From Nevskiaceae bacterium (GTDB lineage Bacteria > Pseudomonadota > Gammaproteobacteria > Nevskiales > Nevskiaceae): DNA of 64,000 bases. The stretch spans positions 90,005-154,004 of the forward strand of contig SCVA01000057.1 in assembly GCA_004297005.1 (NCBI GenBank), in the 5' to 3' direction. The notes under the pieces are model-generated. The model saw nothing but the letters and a program-made list of their open reading frames with translations, made no database searches and was not told the DNA's origin. Of the stretch, positions 41,319 through 49,766 are shown one piece after another. Positions within the stretch are counted from its first letter, which is position 1, and the number at the start of each line of letters is the position of its first letter. A program made the translations under genes and the position numbers.

Positions 41319-42335
41319 CTAGGCGTCGGCGCTCGCCGGCTTGCGCCGCTGCTCGCGATACTGCAGCGGCGTCATGCCCGCCCAGCGGCGGAAGGCACGG
41401 TAGAAGGTGCTGGGCTCGGAGAAGCCGGTGAGGTAGACGATGTTTTCGATCGGCTCCTCGGAATGCGCCAGCAGCCGGCGCGCCAGCGCATAGCGGAAGT
41501 CGGTACGCAACTGGCTGAAGCTGGTGCCGGCGCGGGTCAACTCGAAGCGCAGTCGCCGCGGCGCCAGTTGCAGCTCGCGGGCGACGTCCTCCAGTTCGCA
41601 CTGCTCAATCTCCAGGCGCCGCGAGAACACCGCGCGGATGCGCTCGATCAGATCCTGGCGCTCGATCTTCGACAGCCGCTTGGCGGCGAACTCCTCGTGC
41701 AGTTGCAGCAGGTCCGGGTCCCAGTGCGGGGAGCGGTAGTCGAGCACCGCCGCATCGAACCGCGCCTGGGCGCTGCTGGCGCCGAAGCTCACTGGGCAGC
41801 CGAAGACCTGCTCATATTCCGCCAGCGCCGCCCGCGGCTGGCAGCTCAAGGCCACCGCCAGAGGACGGAAACGCCCCTCGGTGACCTCGCCGACCAGACG
41901 CACCAACTCATAGAGCATGCAGATCTCGGTATGCCTCTGCACCGGAGTGGACAGCGCGGCACTGGTGAGATTGATGCAGACGCTGTTGCCGTCCTTGACC
42001 AGACGCACGTTCAGGGCGTCGCTGATCAGGCGCAGGTATTTGAGTGCGCGGTTCACGCCCTCGCCGAAGGTGCGGCTGGAAAACAGCAGGTACTCCAGCA
42101 CCTCGCCGCGATAGAGCGGCAGATGGGGGCAGAGATGCAGACCGATCTCGGGGTCGCCGGTCACCGCCTCGACGGTCTCCCAGAAAAAGCTCTGCAACTG
42201 GTGGGCGGTGCGCAGCTCCCGCAGCGGCAGCTTCTCGGCGTCATAGCCCAGACGGGCGTAGATGCGCTGCACGTCCAGACCGGCATTCACCATGCCCGTG
42301 TGCACCACCTGCAGCATCTGTCCGGAATCTCGCAT
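41319..42335 (-). CDS. AraC-family transcriptional regulator
   Basis: The 338-residue protein has a C-terminal AraC/XylS DNA-binding domain (about 235-335) with LAHSEEPIENIVYLTGFSEPSTFYRAFRRWAGMTPLQYRE. Its N-terminal domain is the PF12625-type effector region seen in OruR/ArgR-like activators. It lies between the DUF1329 gene (same strand) and the DUF1302 gene (divergent) and is their likely regulator. The ATG at 42333-42335 is chosen; the frame continues upstream without similarity. Confidence 0.93.
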   Translation of the reverse strand: MRDSGQMLQVVHTGMVNAGLDVQRIYARLGYDAEKLPLRELRTAHQLQSFFWETVEAVTGDPEIGLHLCPHLPLYRGEVLEYLLFSSRTFGEGVNRALKYLRLISDALNVRLVKDGNSVCINLTSAALSTPVQRHTEICMLYELVRLVGEVTEGRFRPLAVALSCQPRAALAEYEQVFGCPVSFGASSAQARFDAAVLDYRSPHWDPDLLQLHEEFAAKRLSKIERQDLIERIRAVFSRRLEIEQCELEDVARELQLAPRRLRFELTRAGTSFSQLRTDFRYALARRLLAHSEEPIENIVYLTGFSEPSTFYRAFRRWAGMTPLQYREQRRKPASADA

Positions 42336-42514
42336 CGTCCCTCGCCAAAGTCCTCGTTGCCATCGACGAAGGACAACGTAACACCAAACCCATGTATATT
42401 TTCCCGAGCACAGCCCGGGCGACTCCGGCCGCCGATTCAACGGCCGGGGCACAGCATAGAGGCGAACAATAAATCAGTGCAGGACTCCGTTTGGAGCCGC
42501 ACGGAGGAGACCGC

Positions 42515-44689
42515 ATGAAGATGAAGTCGGCACGCAGACTGCTGCTCATTGCCTTGGCCTGGAGCAGCACTCCCGCGCTGGCCCTGGACTGGGAATGGGA
42601 CGAGGCGCGCTTCTCGCTGAAGAACAGCTATTCGGTGGGCGCGGCGATCCGCATGCAGGACCGCAACGGCATGCTGGTCGGCAAGCTCAACACGCCGGGC
42701 CAGCAAGACCTCTGCGCGACGGACAACTGCATCTCCTTCACTGGCGATCCCGAGCCCAATGCCAGGCTGGTGCGCGCCGGCGGTGCCTTTTCCGGGGTCA
42801 ATCAGGACGACGGCACTCTCAACTACGACAAGTACGACCTCGTCGCCGCCACCAACAAGCTCAACTCGGTGTTCACCGCCGAATACGGCGAATTTGTCGC
42901 CAAGCTGCGCGCCATCGGCTACTACGACCCGGTCAATGCCGGCTTCGACGAGCACCACTACGACCTCCGTTACCAGCCCGCGCGCAGCGAGCGCCCCAGC
43001 GATATCTCGCGCGACTTCGCCAAGGGGGTGAACCTTTACGACGCCTATCTGCAATACAACTTCAGCTTCGGCGAGCGCAACGGCCTTGTTTCCATTGGCC
43101 AGCAGTACGTGCGCTGGGGCGAGGCCAATCTGGTCGCGATCAACAGCCTCTCGGAGATTAATCCGCCCAATGCCGCGCTGCTACGCATGCCGGGCAGCGA
43201 GATCAGCGAGGTGTTCCAGCCGGTGCCTCTGCTGCTGGTTTCCACCGACATCAGCGAGGGCCTGTCGGCCGACTTCATCTACCAGTTCGGCTGGAAGGCC
43301 GTGCAGGCCGATCCGCGCGGCAGCTTCTTCGCCGACACCGACCTCGCCGGCGGAGGCCGTTACGGCTATATCTCGCTGGGTCAGTTCGGCGAAGACCCGA
43401 ACAAGCTGGCCAAGCCCGCCGGCGTGCTGGGCCTGATCTCCAGCACCTCGCTGACCATTGATCTGCAAGAAACTGAGGCCCGGGACAACGGCCAGTACGG
43501 CCTGCGCGTCAACTACCTGGCCGACTGGCTCAACAACGGCACCGAGCTGGGTCTCTACTTCCTCAACTACCACAGCCGCTATCCCTACGCCTCGATCATC
43601 GCCACCGACGAGTCCTGCGCGCGCAGCTCCACCAATGCCATCGACGCCTACGTCGCCTGCGGCGGCTTCAACGGCAGCCTGCCCGGCATTCCCGGCCTGC
43701 AAAAGGAGCCGCTGCCAATCGACACCATGCAGGCCAAGCTGGTCTACCCCGAAGACATCCAGATGTACGGGGTGAGCTTCAACACCACCATCGGCAGTTG
43801 GTCACTGGCCGGCGAATACTCGTTCCGCCCGAACGTGCCCTTGCAGGTGCACATCACCGACGTGATCTTCACCGGCCTGCAACCGGCCTTTCCCGACAAC
43901 GACATCGTCGCCGACCCCACCGGCGCCAATGCCCTGATCACCCAGATCGCCAACTCGCTCAACATCGACCCCAATGCGATCACCAGCTTGCTGCCCGGCC
44001 TCACCGGCGATGTGGTGGACCTGTTGCGCGCCACCCTGCCCAGCGCCGATCACGGCGTGCCTAGCTTCCTCAAGCACTACCGTGGCATCGACCGCATCGC
44101 CGGCAACCAGTTGATCAATGGCTATGAGCGCTTCCCGGTGGGGCAGCTCGACCTGACCGCGATCAAGGCCTGGTCGAAGAACCCCTTCAACGCCGATCAG
44201 GTGCTGCTGATCGCCGAGGCCGGCATGACCCAGATCTTCAACCTGCCCTCGCACCAGGTGCTGCAGATCGAAGGCGGCGGCGCCAACCGCACCCACGCCA
44301 GCCCCGGCGCCGACTGCACGGGCGAGGCACCCGGTACGCCGGTCGCGGATTGCACCAAGCATCTGAATCCAACCCAGCAGACCAGCAACTTCGCCGACGA
44401 GATCGCCTGGGGCATCCGCCTACTGACCCGCATGGAATACAACGACGTGATGTTCGGCTGGAGCTTCAAGCCCACCTTCGGGTTCTTCTGGGATGTCGAA
44501 GGCGTGGCCCCCTACCCGATCCAGAACTTTGTCGAAGGCCGCATGGAGGCCCTCGCCGGCACCGAGGTGAACCTCACGCCTGCGCTGAGCGGGCGCGTCG
44601 TCTACCAGAGTTTCTTCGGCGGCCGCCCCGGCGAGAACACCCGCGCCGACCGCGACAATCTGGCGCTCAGCTTCAACTACACCTTCTGA
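42515..44689 (+). CDS. DUF1302-family outer-membrane protein
   Basis: The 724-residue protein has a signal peptide (MKMKSARRLLLIALA... ALA), many alternating aromatic beta strands and a C-terminal Phe in FNYTF, the signature of an outer-membrane barrel. Motifs such as GQQYVRWGEANLVAINSLSEINPP match DUF1302. These proteins pair with DUF1329 proteins and are implicated in import or export of hydrophobic compounds. GGAGGAGACCGC precedes the ATG. It is divergent from the AraC gene across a 179-bp intergenic region. Confidence 0.92.
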   Translation: MKMKSARRLLLIALAWSSTPALALDWEWDEARFSLKNSYSVGAAIRMQDRNGMLVGKLNTPGQQDLCATDNCISFTGDPEPNARLVRAGGAFSGVNQDDGTLNYDKYDLVAATNKLNSVFTAEYGEFVAKLRAIGYYDPVNAGFDEHHYDLRYQPARSERPSDISRDFAKGVNLYDAYLQYNFSFGERNGLVSIGQQYVRWGEANLVAINSLSEINPPNAALLRMPGSEISEVFQPVPLLLVSTDISEGLSADFIYQFGWKAVQADPRGSFFADTDLAGGGRYGYISLGQFGEDPNKLAKPAGVLGLISSTSLTIDLQETEARDNGQYGLRVNYLADWLNNGTELGLYFLNYHSRYPYASIIATDESCARSSTNAIDAYVACGGFNGSLPGIPGLQKEPLPIDTMQAKLVYPEDIQMYGVSFNTTIGSWSLAGEYSFRPNVPLQVHITDVIFTGLQPAFPDNDIVADPTGANALITQIANSLNIDPNAITSLLPGLTGDVVDLLRATLPSADHGVPSFLKHYRGIDRIAGNQLINGYERFPVGQLDLTAIKAWSKNPFNADQVLLIAEAGMTQIFNLPSHQVLQIEGGGANRTHASPGADCTGEAPGTPVADCTKHLNPTQQTSNFADEIAWGIRLLTRMEYNDVMFGWSFKPTFGFFWDVEGVAPYPIQNFVEGRMEALAGTEVNLTPALSGRVVYQSFFGGRPGENTRADRDNLALSFNYTF

Positions 44690-44721
44690 AAATCCGCTGG
44701 CGGAAAGCGGACTTCGGCGTC

Positions 44722-45207
44722 TCAGACCAGGCTGAGCGCCACGCTGTGCCGCGGCCGCTCGACATGGGCAAAACCATGACCGTGATGCAGCAGGTAGTCC
44801 AGCCAGCGCGCCAGCATCAGGTTGCGACTCCACTGGTCATTGAGATACAGCTCGGCCTCCGGCGCCCCACCCTCCTGCGCCAGCCAGGGTGGCCGCTGCG
44901 TGCAATGCAGGGCCTCGGCAACCCGCGCGTCCCGATAGACCTTGATCCAGAAATCCGGCGCCAGGCGTAGGCCCTCGGCACTGCGAAATTCGTAGGTCAG
45001 GCGCAGCTCCACGGTGTAGGGCGAGCGTTCGACGGTGATCAGATGCAGCGGCAGATCGCTGGCGGAATGCGAAACCGCGTGATCGAACGGTAGCTCCAAT
45101 TCCGGCAGCAGGCGCTCCAGCAAGAGGTAGTTGCGCTCGTAGAGGTCGATGAGATGCGCCAGACGGCGGCGCCCGAGCAGGCTGCTGGTGAGCTTCGTGG
45201 TTTGCAT
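44722..45207 (-). CDS. yqiB: DUF1249 family protein (YqiB-like)
   Basis: The 161-residue protein contains NYLLLERLLPELE, HLITVERSPYTVELRLTY, DFWIKVYRDARVAEALH and a C-terminal LNDQWSRNLMLARWLDYLLHHGHGF, which are the DUF1249 blocks. In E. coli yqiB is in the nudF-yqiB-cpdA cluster; no partner is present here. Function is unknown. The start is the ATG at 45205-45207. Confidence 0.9.
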   Translation of the reverse strand: MQTTKLTSSLLGRRRLAHLIDLYERNYLLLERLLPELELPFDHAVSHSASDLPLHLITVERSPYTVELRLTYEFRSAEGLRLAPDFWIKVYRDARVAEALHCTQRPPWLAQEGGAPEAELYLNDQWSRNLMLARWLDYLLHHGHGFAHVERPRHSVALSLV

Positions 45208-45272
45208 AGCCGGACTATAAGATTGCGCTCCCGTCAGCGACAACCAGGCTCTGCAAGCGCCGAGCCAAGCCC

Positions 45273-46904
45273 ATGCCCATCCGCGAAATCGCCACCAAGC
45301 CCTACCTCGACCAGAAATTCGGCACCGCCGGACTGCGCAAGAAGGTCGCTGTCTTCCAACAGCCGCACTACCTCGAGAACCTGTTGCAGTCGGTGTTCGA
45401 CTGCGTGCCGGAACTCAAGGGCAAGACCTTGGTGATCGGCGGCGACGGCCGCTACCACAACCGCGAGGCGATCCAGACCGCGATCGCCATGGCCGCCGCC
45501 AATGGCGTCGCCAAGGTCGTCGTCGGCCAGGGCGGCATCGTCTCCACGCCCGCCACCTCGCATCTGATCCGCCTCAAGGGCGCGGCCGGCGGCTTCGTGT
45601 TCAGCGCCAGTCACAACCCGGCTGGGCCGGATGGCGACTTCGGCGTGAAGTTCAACATCGCCAACGGCGGCCAGGCCGGCGAGACCGTCACCGACGCCAT
45701 CTACGCGCGCACCAAGGAAGTCAGCCAATACCGCATCGCCGACGGCGGCCGTGTGGACCTGGACCGCCGCGGCAGCAGCCAGCTTGACAGCATGCTGGTG
45801 GAAGTGATCGACGGAGTTGCCGACTACGCGGCCTTGATGCAGGAGTTGTTCGACTTTCCGAAGATGCGCGACTGGCTCAAGCGCGGCGGCCGGGTGGTAT
45901 TCGACGCCATGCACGCCGTCACCGGCCCCTATGCCCAGCGGATCTTCGTCGACCTGCTCGGCGCGCCGCAGTCCAGCCTGCTGAATGCCACGCCGCTCGC
46001 CGACTTCGGTGGCGGCCATCCCGATCCCAATTTGATCTACGCCAGCCATCTGGTCGAGCTCGCCTATGGCGACAATGCACCCGACCTCTTGGCCGCCAGC
46101 GATGGCGACGGCGACCGCAACATGATCCTCGGCCGGGGGCAGTTCATCTCGCCCGGCGACTCGCTGGCGATGCTGGCGGCGCATCTGCACCTGCTACCCG
46201 GGTATCGCGAGGGCCTGCGCGGCATCGCCCGCTCGATGCCGACCTGCCGTGCCGCCGACGTGGTGGCTGCCAACCTGGGCATCCCTTGCTACGAGACGCC
46301 GACCGGCTGGAAGTTCTTCTGCAACCTGCTCGACGCCGGCCACATCACCCTCTGCGGCGAGGAGAGCTTCGGTACCGGCTCCACGCATGTTCGGGAGAAG
46401 GACGGGCTCTGGGCGGTGCTCGCCTGGATGAACGTGCTGGCCGCCACCGGCCTGTCAGTACAGGCTCTGGCGCAGGCTCATTGGCGGCGCCACGGCCGCC
46501 ACTACTACTGCCGCCACGACTACGACGAGCTGCCCACCGCCGACGCCCAGGCGGTAATGGCAGGGCTGAAGACACAGTTTCCGGAGCTGCTCGGCCGCCG
46601 TCTCGGCAACTGGCAGGTCAGCCTCGCCGACGAGTTCGGCTATGACGATCCCATTGACGGCAGCCATGCCAGCGCCCAGGGCCTGCGCGTGGTTTTCGGC
46701 GATGCGGCGCGACTGATCGTGCGGCTTTCCGGCACCGGCACCAAGGGCGCGACCCTGCGGGTGTACTTCGAACGCTACGAGACGGCGGAAAGCGAGCTGG
46801 CCCACGCCACCGCCGCCGCGCTGGCCCCGCTGGTGGCGATCGCCGATCAGTTGCTCCGCTTGCAGGAGCTCACTGGCCGCAAGGGGCCGGACGTGGTGAC
46901 CTAA
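45273..46904 (+). CDS. pgm: Phosphoglucomutase (alpha-D-glucose-1,6-bisphosphate-dependent, PGM1 type)
   Basis: The 543-residue enzyme interconverts glucose-1-phosphate and glucose-6-phosphate. The phosphoserine loop FSASHNPAGPDGDFGVKF (active Ser near residue 113), the Mg site DGDGDRNM and the sugar loop ESFGTGSTHVREKDG are those of the eukaryote-like PGM1 branch, not the bacterial PmmC/GlmM branch. The product feeds nucleotide-sugar synthesis for glycans. It is divergent from yqiB. Confidence 0.95.
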   Translation: MPIREIATKPYLDQKFGTAGLRKKVAVFQQPHYLENLLQSVFDCVPELKGKTLVIGGDGRYHNREAIQTAIAMAAANGVAKVVVGQGGIVSTPATSHLIRLKGAAGGFVFSASHNPAGPDGDFGVKFNIANGGQAGETVTDAIYARTKEVSQYRIADGGRVDLDRRGSSQLDSMLVEVIDGVADYAALMQELFDFPKMRDWLKRGGRVVFDAMHAVTGPYAQRIFVDLLGAPQSSLLNATPLADFGGGHPDPNLIYASHLVELAYGDNAPDLLAASDGDGDRNMILGRGQFISPGDSLAMLAAHLHLLPGYREGLRGIARSMPTCRAADVVAANLGIPCYETPTGWKFFCNLLDAGHITLCGEESFGTGSTHVREKDGLWAVLAWMNVLAATGLSVQALAQAHWRRHGRHYYCRHDYDELPTADAQAVMAGLKTQFPELLGRRLGNWQVSLADEFGYDDPIDGSHASAQGLRVVFGDAARLIVRLSGTGTKGATLRVYFERYETAESELAHATAAALAPLVAIADQLLRLQELTGRKGPDVVT

Positions 46905-46920
46905 GAATCCCGCAGAATGA

Positions 46921-46948
46921 ATGCCCGCGCCGACTCAGGCGCGGGCAT
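46921..46948 (-). terminator. Terminator at the 3' end of epmA
   Basis: A perfect 11-bp stem, ATGCCCGCGCC (46921-46931) with GGCGCGGGCAT (46938-46948), has the epmA stop codon in its loop. On the minus strand it is followed by the moderately T-rich TCATTCT. It could also act for pgm. Confidence 0.6.
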
Positions 46949-47909
46949 CGTCGAAGGCCAGCACTGCCGCCAACTGCGGCGCGTTCAGCAGCAGCATCAG
47001 CAGGCGGTCCACGCCCAGCGCCACACCCGCGCAGTCCGGCAGGCCGTTTTCCAATGCGGCGATCAGATGGCGGTCGTACTCCGGAACGGCCCGGGCCCGC
47101 GCGCGACGCCAGGCCTGATCGCCCTCGAAGCGGCGCTGCTGTTCGCCGGCATCCGCCAACTCGTGAAAGCCATTGGCCAATTCCACACCGCGCCAAAACA
47201 CCTCGAATCGCTCGGCCACCTTGCCGCGCACCCGCGCCAGCGCCGCCTGGCTGGCCGGGAAGTCATAGAGAAAGCAGGGCTGGTCACGGCCCAGTTGCGG
47301 GCCGACCACCAGCGACATCCACAGATCCAGCCAGAAGTCCCTGTCCGCCAGTTCGGTGGCTTCCAGATTGCGGGGCAGGCTGTGGCCGCGCCGCTCCAGG
47401 CCGTCTCGCAGCGCAGTCAGTTCAGCGGCCCAGGGATCGATGCCGGCGTGAAACTTAAACGCCTCGCGATAGCTCAGGCGCGCGCAGGGCACCGGCATGG
47501 CAACGCCGCAGGCCGCGAGCAGGGCTTCCATCTCGTCCATCAGTGCGTGGTGGTCATAGCCCGGCCGATACCACTCCAGCAGGCTGAACTCCGGGTTGTG
47601 CCAGCGCCCGGACTCCTCCTGACGGAACACCTTGCACAACTGCCAGATTGGACCACTGCCCGCGCATAGCAGCCGCTTCATCGCGAACTCCGGCGAAGTC
47701 TGCAACCAGCGACCGTCGTCACAGCGAAAGCTCTCGATATGACGATCCACGGTGGCATGCCGAGACAGCAGCGGCGTATCCACTTCCAGCACCTCGCGTT
47801 CAGCGAAAAATTGACGGATCCGCCGAAGCAGATCGGCCCGGGCGCGCAGGTTTTTCAGGCTCGCGGAGGGCAGCCAAAGCGGTTGCGATTCTTTGCCGGA
47901 AGATTTCAT
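46935..47909 (-). CDS. epmA: EF-P--(R)-beta-lysine ligase
   Basis: EpmA attaches beta-lysine to the conserved lysine of elongation factor P so that polyproline stretches are translated. The 324-residue protein is a truncated class II lysyl-tRNA synthetase without the anticodon domain. It has VLEVDTPLLS, QTSPEFAMKRLLCAGSG, VFRQEESGRWHNPEFSLLEWYR and the C-terminal GVALGVDRLLML. epmB and efp are not in the window. The ATG at 47907-47909 overlaps the -35 box of the divergent dksA promoter. Confidence 0.95.
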   Translation of the reverse strand: MKSSGKESQPLWLPSASLKNLRARADLLRRIRQFFAEREVLEVDTPLLSRHATVDRHIESFRCDDGRWLQTSPEFAMKRLLCAGSGPIWQLCKVFRQEESGRWHNPEFSLLEWYRPGYDHHALMDEMEALLAACGVAMPVPCARLSYREAFKFHAGIDPWAAELTALRDGLERRGHSLPRNLEATELADRDFWLDLWMSLVVGPQLGRDQPCFLYDFPASQAALARVRGKVAERFEVFWRGVELANGFHELADAGEQQRRFEGDQAWRRARARAVPEYDRHLIAALENGLPDCAGVALGVDRLLMLLLNAPQLAAVLAFDDARA

Positions 47910-47938
47910 TGACGTTGCGCAAAAACGAGTGCTATAAG
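47909..47938 (+). promoter_or_regulatory. Promoter of the KAP-rich ORF/dksA locus
   Basis: TTGACG (47909-47914) and TATAAG (47933-47938) are separated by 18 bp, a good sigma70 match. Downstream in the leader, AAAACAC-cta-GTGTTTT (47954-47970) can form a hairpin, with extra CGTT/AACG pairs outside it. Confidence 0.65.
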
Positions 47939-48020
47939 GCTCGCTATCGTTGAAAAACACCTAGTGTTTTCGAACGATGCGAGGCATCCGAGGCCATTTT
48001 GACTTACGAGGGAGACCCTG

Positions 48021-48479
48021 GTGACAACGAAGAAAGCCAAGCCCGCCGCGAAGAAAGCTCCGGCGAAGAAAGTCGCTGCTAAGAAGCCCGCGGTGAAGAA
48101 GGCGCCCGCCAAGAAGGTTGCGGCCAAGAAGCCGGTTGCCAAGAAGGCCCCGGTGAAGAAGGCTGCGGCCAAGAAGCCCGTCGCGAAGAAGGCCCCCGCC
48201 AAGAAGGTCGCTGCCAAGAAGCCGGTTACCAAGAAGGCCCCGGTGAAGAAGACCCCCGCCAAGAAAGCCGCTCCGGTCAAGAAGCCGGTCGCGAAAAAAG
48301 CGGCGCCCGCGAAGCCGGTAGCCAAGCCGGCCGCCAAGAAAGCGCCAGTGGTGAAGAAGGCTCCTGCCAAGAAGCCAGCCGCGCCGAAGGCCGCGCCTGC
48401 CGTGGCTGCTGCCCCGGTCCCGCCGCCGGTCAGCGACAAGAAAGAAGAAGAGGAAAAAAAAAAGCTGGACGTAGTCTGA
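48021..48479 (+). CDS. Lys/Ala/Pro-repeat protein, probable N-terminal domain of a long DksA
   Basis: The 152-residue frame starts at GTG after GGGAG. It is almost wholly built of KKAPAKK / AAKKPVA repeats, like histone H1 and AlgP tails, and ends in an acidic-basic [10 protein letters not shown]. Such extensions bind DNA or RNA non-specifically. The frame ends 13 nt after an A10 run. In the -1 frame there is no stop before dksA, and the intervening residues keep the Lys/Pro character (AKPKPKPV). I therefore think this is the first part of a single DksA gene. An independent small nucleoid protein is the alternative. Confidence 0.8.
   Translation: MTTKKAKPAAKKAPAKKVAAKKPAVKKAPAKKVAAKKPVAKKAPVKKAAAKKPVAKKAPAKKVAAKKPVTKKAPVKKTPAKKAAPVKKPVAKKAAPAKPVAKPAAKKAPVVKKAPAKKPAAPKAAPAVAAAPVPPPVSDKKEEEEKKKLDVV
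48453..48464 (+). promoter_or_regulatory. Candidate -1 frameshift site (A10 run with A-AAA-AAG)
   Basis: The zero-frame codons are GAA AAA AAA AAG (48453-48464), which contain the heptamer A-AAA-AAG (48458-48464) known from E. coli dnaX. The purine-rich AAGAAGAGG lies immediately upstream and may pair with 16S rRNA. After a -1 shift the next codon starts at 48464 and the frame is open through dksA to 48961, giving about 313 residues. The zero-frame stop is TGA at 48477-48479. Confidence 0.6.
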
Positions 48480-48553
48480 GCACTGCAAAGTCCGTCATCA
48501 TTGCGCCGAGCGCGAAACCCAAACCCAAACCGGTTCAACTTCCGAGAGGCGCA

Positions 48554-48961
48554 GTGTTGACGGAGCAACAGGTCCGGGATATGCCGGACTCTGAGTACAT
48601 GAACGACGCCCAGCTGGAATTCTTCCGCCAGCGTCTGATTCAAATGAAGGAAGAGGTGCTTCGCCGAGAAGTGGACGCCAAGGAGCGTCTGCACGAGCGT
48701 GAAGTCTTCGCCGACCCCGCTGATCGAGCCACCGCCGAGGAAGAGCACTGGCTCGACCTGCGTCTGCGCGAGCGCGAGTCCATGCTGCTGCGCAAGGTCG
48801 ATGACGCGCTGCGCCGTATCAAGGAAAAGGAATACGGCTACTGCGAGAAGACCGGCGAGCCGATCGGCATCCCCCGCCTGCTGGCGCGCCCCACCGCGAC
48901 GGTGATCGTCGATGTGAAAGGCTTGCACGAGAAGGTGGAAACGCATTTCCGCGACCGCTGA
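48554..48961 (+). CDS. dksA: RNA polymerase-binding transcription factor DksA (cysteine-poor form)
   Basis: DksA enters the RNA polymerase secondary channel and, with ppGpp, lowers rRNA transcription. The 135-residue frame has the coiled-coil tip DPADRATAEEEHWLDL with the key Asp and Ala. Its C-terminal globular part is YGYCEKTGEPIGIPRLLARPTA followed by VIVDVKGLHEK. Only one of the four zinc-ligand cysteines remains, as in zinc-independent DksA forms. An isolated start would be GTG (48554) with GAGAGG upstream. The -1 frame fusion with the preceding Lys/Ala-rich ORF is the alternative start and the one I favour. Confidence 0.93.
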   Translation: MLTEQQVRDMPDSEYMNDAQLEFFRQRLIQMKEEVLRREVDAKERLHEREVFADPADRATAEEEHWLDLRLRERESMLLRKVDDALRRIKEKEYGYCEKTGEPIGIPRLLARPTATVIVDVKGLHEKVETHFRDR

Positions 48962-49016
48962 GGCCGCTGGCGCCACCCGTCGCCCACCACGATCGAACCC
49001 TCGGAAACTGCAATCG

Positions 49017-49047
49017 ACCGCCGCTGATTCAGCGGCGGTTTTTTTTT
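49017..49047 (+). terminator. Intrinsic terminator after dksA
   Basis: ACCGCCGCT (49017-49025) pairs with AGCGGCGGT (49031-49039) over 9 bp with a 5-nt loop, followed by a run of nine T (49039-49047). It lies 56 bp past the dksA stop. Confidence 0.95.
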
Positions 49048-49081
49048 GTTTCCCGCGGCTTTCCCGATGATGTCGCGGGAC

Positions 49082-49663
49082 TCAACGCGGCCCGGGCTTG
49101 GTGTCCAACATCGCCTCGACCTGGATCGCCAACCGCACCTGGGTGCTGCCGTACTGCGCGGCGTAGTCCATACCGAAATCACGACGATCAAAAACCGCGC
49201 TGGCATCCGCGCCGCAGACCTCGCGCCTCAGCAGCGGGTGGACTACGCAGCGAAAGCGCTGGATGCGGAGCTGAACCGGTCGGGTGACCCCCAGCAGCTG
49301 CAGTTCGCCGTCCACCGCCGCCGGCTGACCGCCTTCAAAGCGCAGAGGACCGCGGTAGCGAATCTCCGGAAAGCGCTCGGCCTGGAAGTAGTGCTCGCCG
49401 CGCGCCACCTCATTCATCTTCTCGTGGCCGAAGTCGATGCTGCTGGCGTCGATCCTTACGTCCACCGAGCCCTCCTGGCGTTCGCGATCCAGCTCGATGC
49501 GCCCCTGGCTGTGGTTGAACTTTCCACGCCAGACCGAGATGTCCATGTGCGAGGTCTCGAAACTGGGATAGGTGTGGCTGGAGTCGATGCTGTAGGTCTG
49601 CGATACCGCCTGCGCCACGCCGGCCAGCAAGCACAATCCGACCAGGGCAAAAGCTCGTTTCAT
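49082..49663 (-). CDS. YceI-family periplasmic protein
   Basis: The 193-residue protein has a signal peptide (MKRAFALVGLCLLAGVAQA) and the lipocalin-like YceI fold: YSIDSSHTYPSFETSHMDI..., VRIDASSIDFGHEKMNE, then EIRYRGPLRFE and LLGVTRPVQLRI. Members bind polyisoprenoids or quinones in the periplasm. The start at 49661-49663 is preferred to the ATG nine codons upstream. It is convergent with dksA. Confidence 0.9.
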   Translation of the reverse strand: MKRAFALVGLCLLAGVAQAVSQTYSIDSSHTYPSFETSHMDISVWRGKFNHSQGRIELDRERQEGSVDVRIDASSIDFGHEKMNEVARGEHYFQAERFPEIRYRGPLRFEGGQPAAVDGELQLLGVTRPVQLRIQRFRCVVHPLLRREVCGADASAVFDRRDFGMDYAAQYGSTQVRLAIQVEAMLDTKPGPR

Positions 49664-49766
49664 CGTTGCGGTCTCGCCGGGCAGGAACACGGCCTCAGCT
49701 TACGCCGGCCCGCCCGCCGCAGATGCCCACCTCAGGGTGGCGGCAGGCCCGGAGCCAGGATCGACC

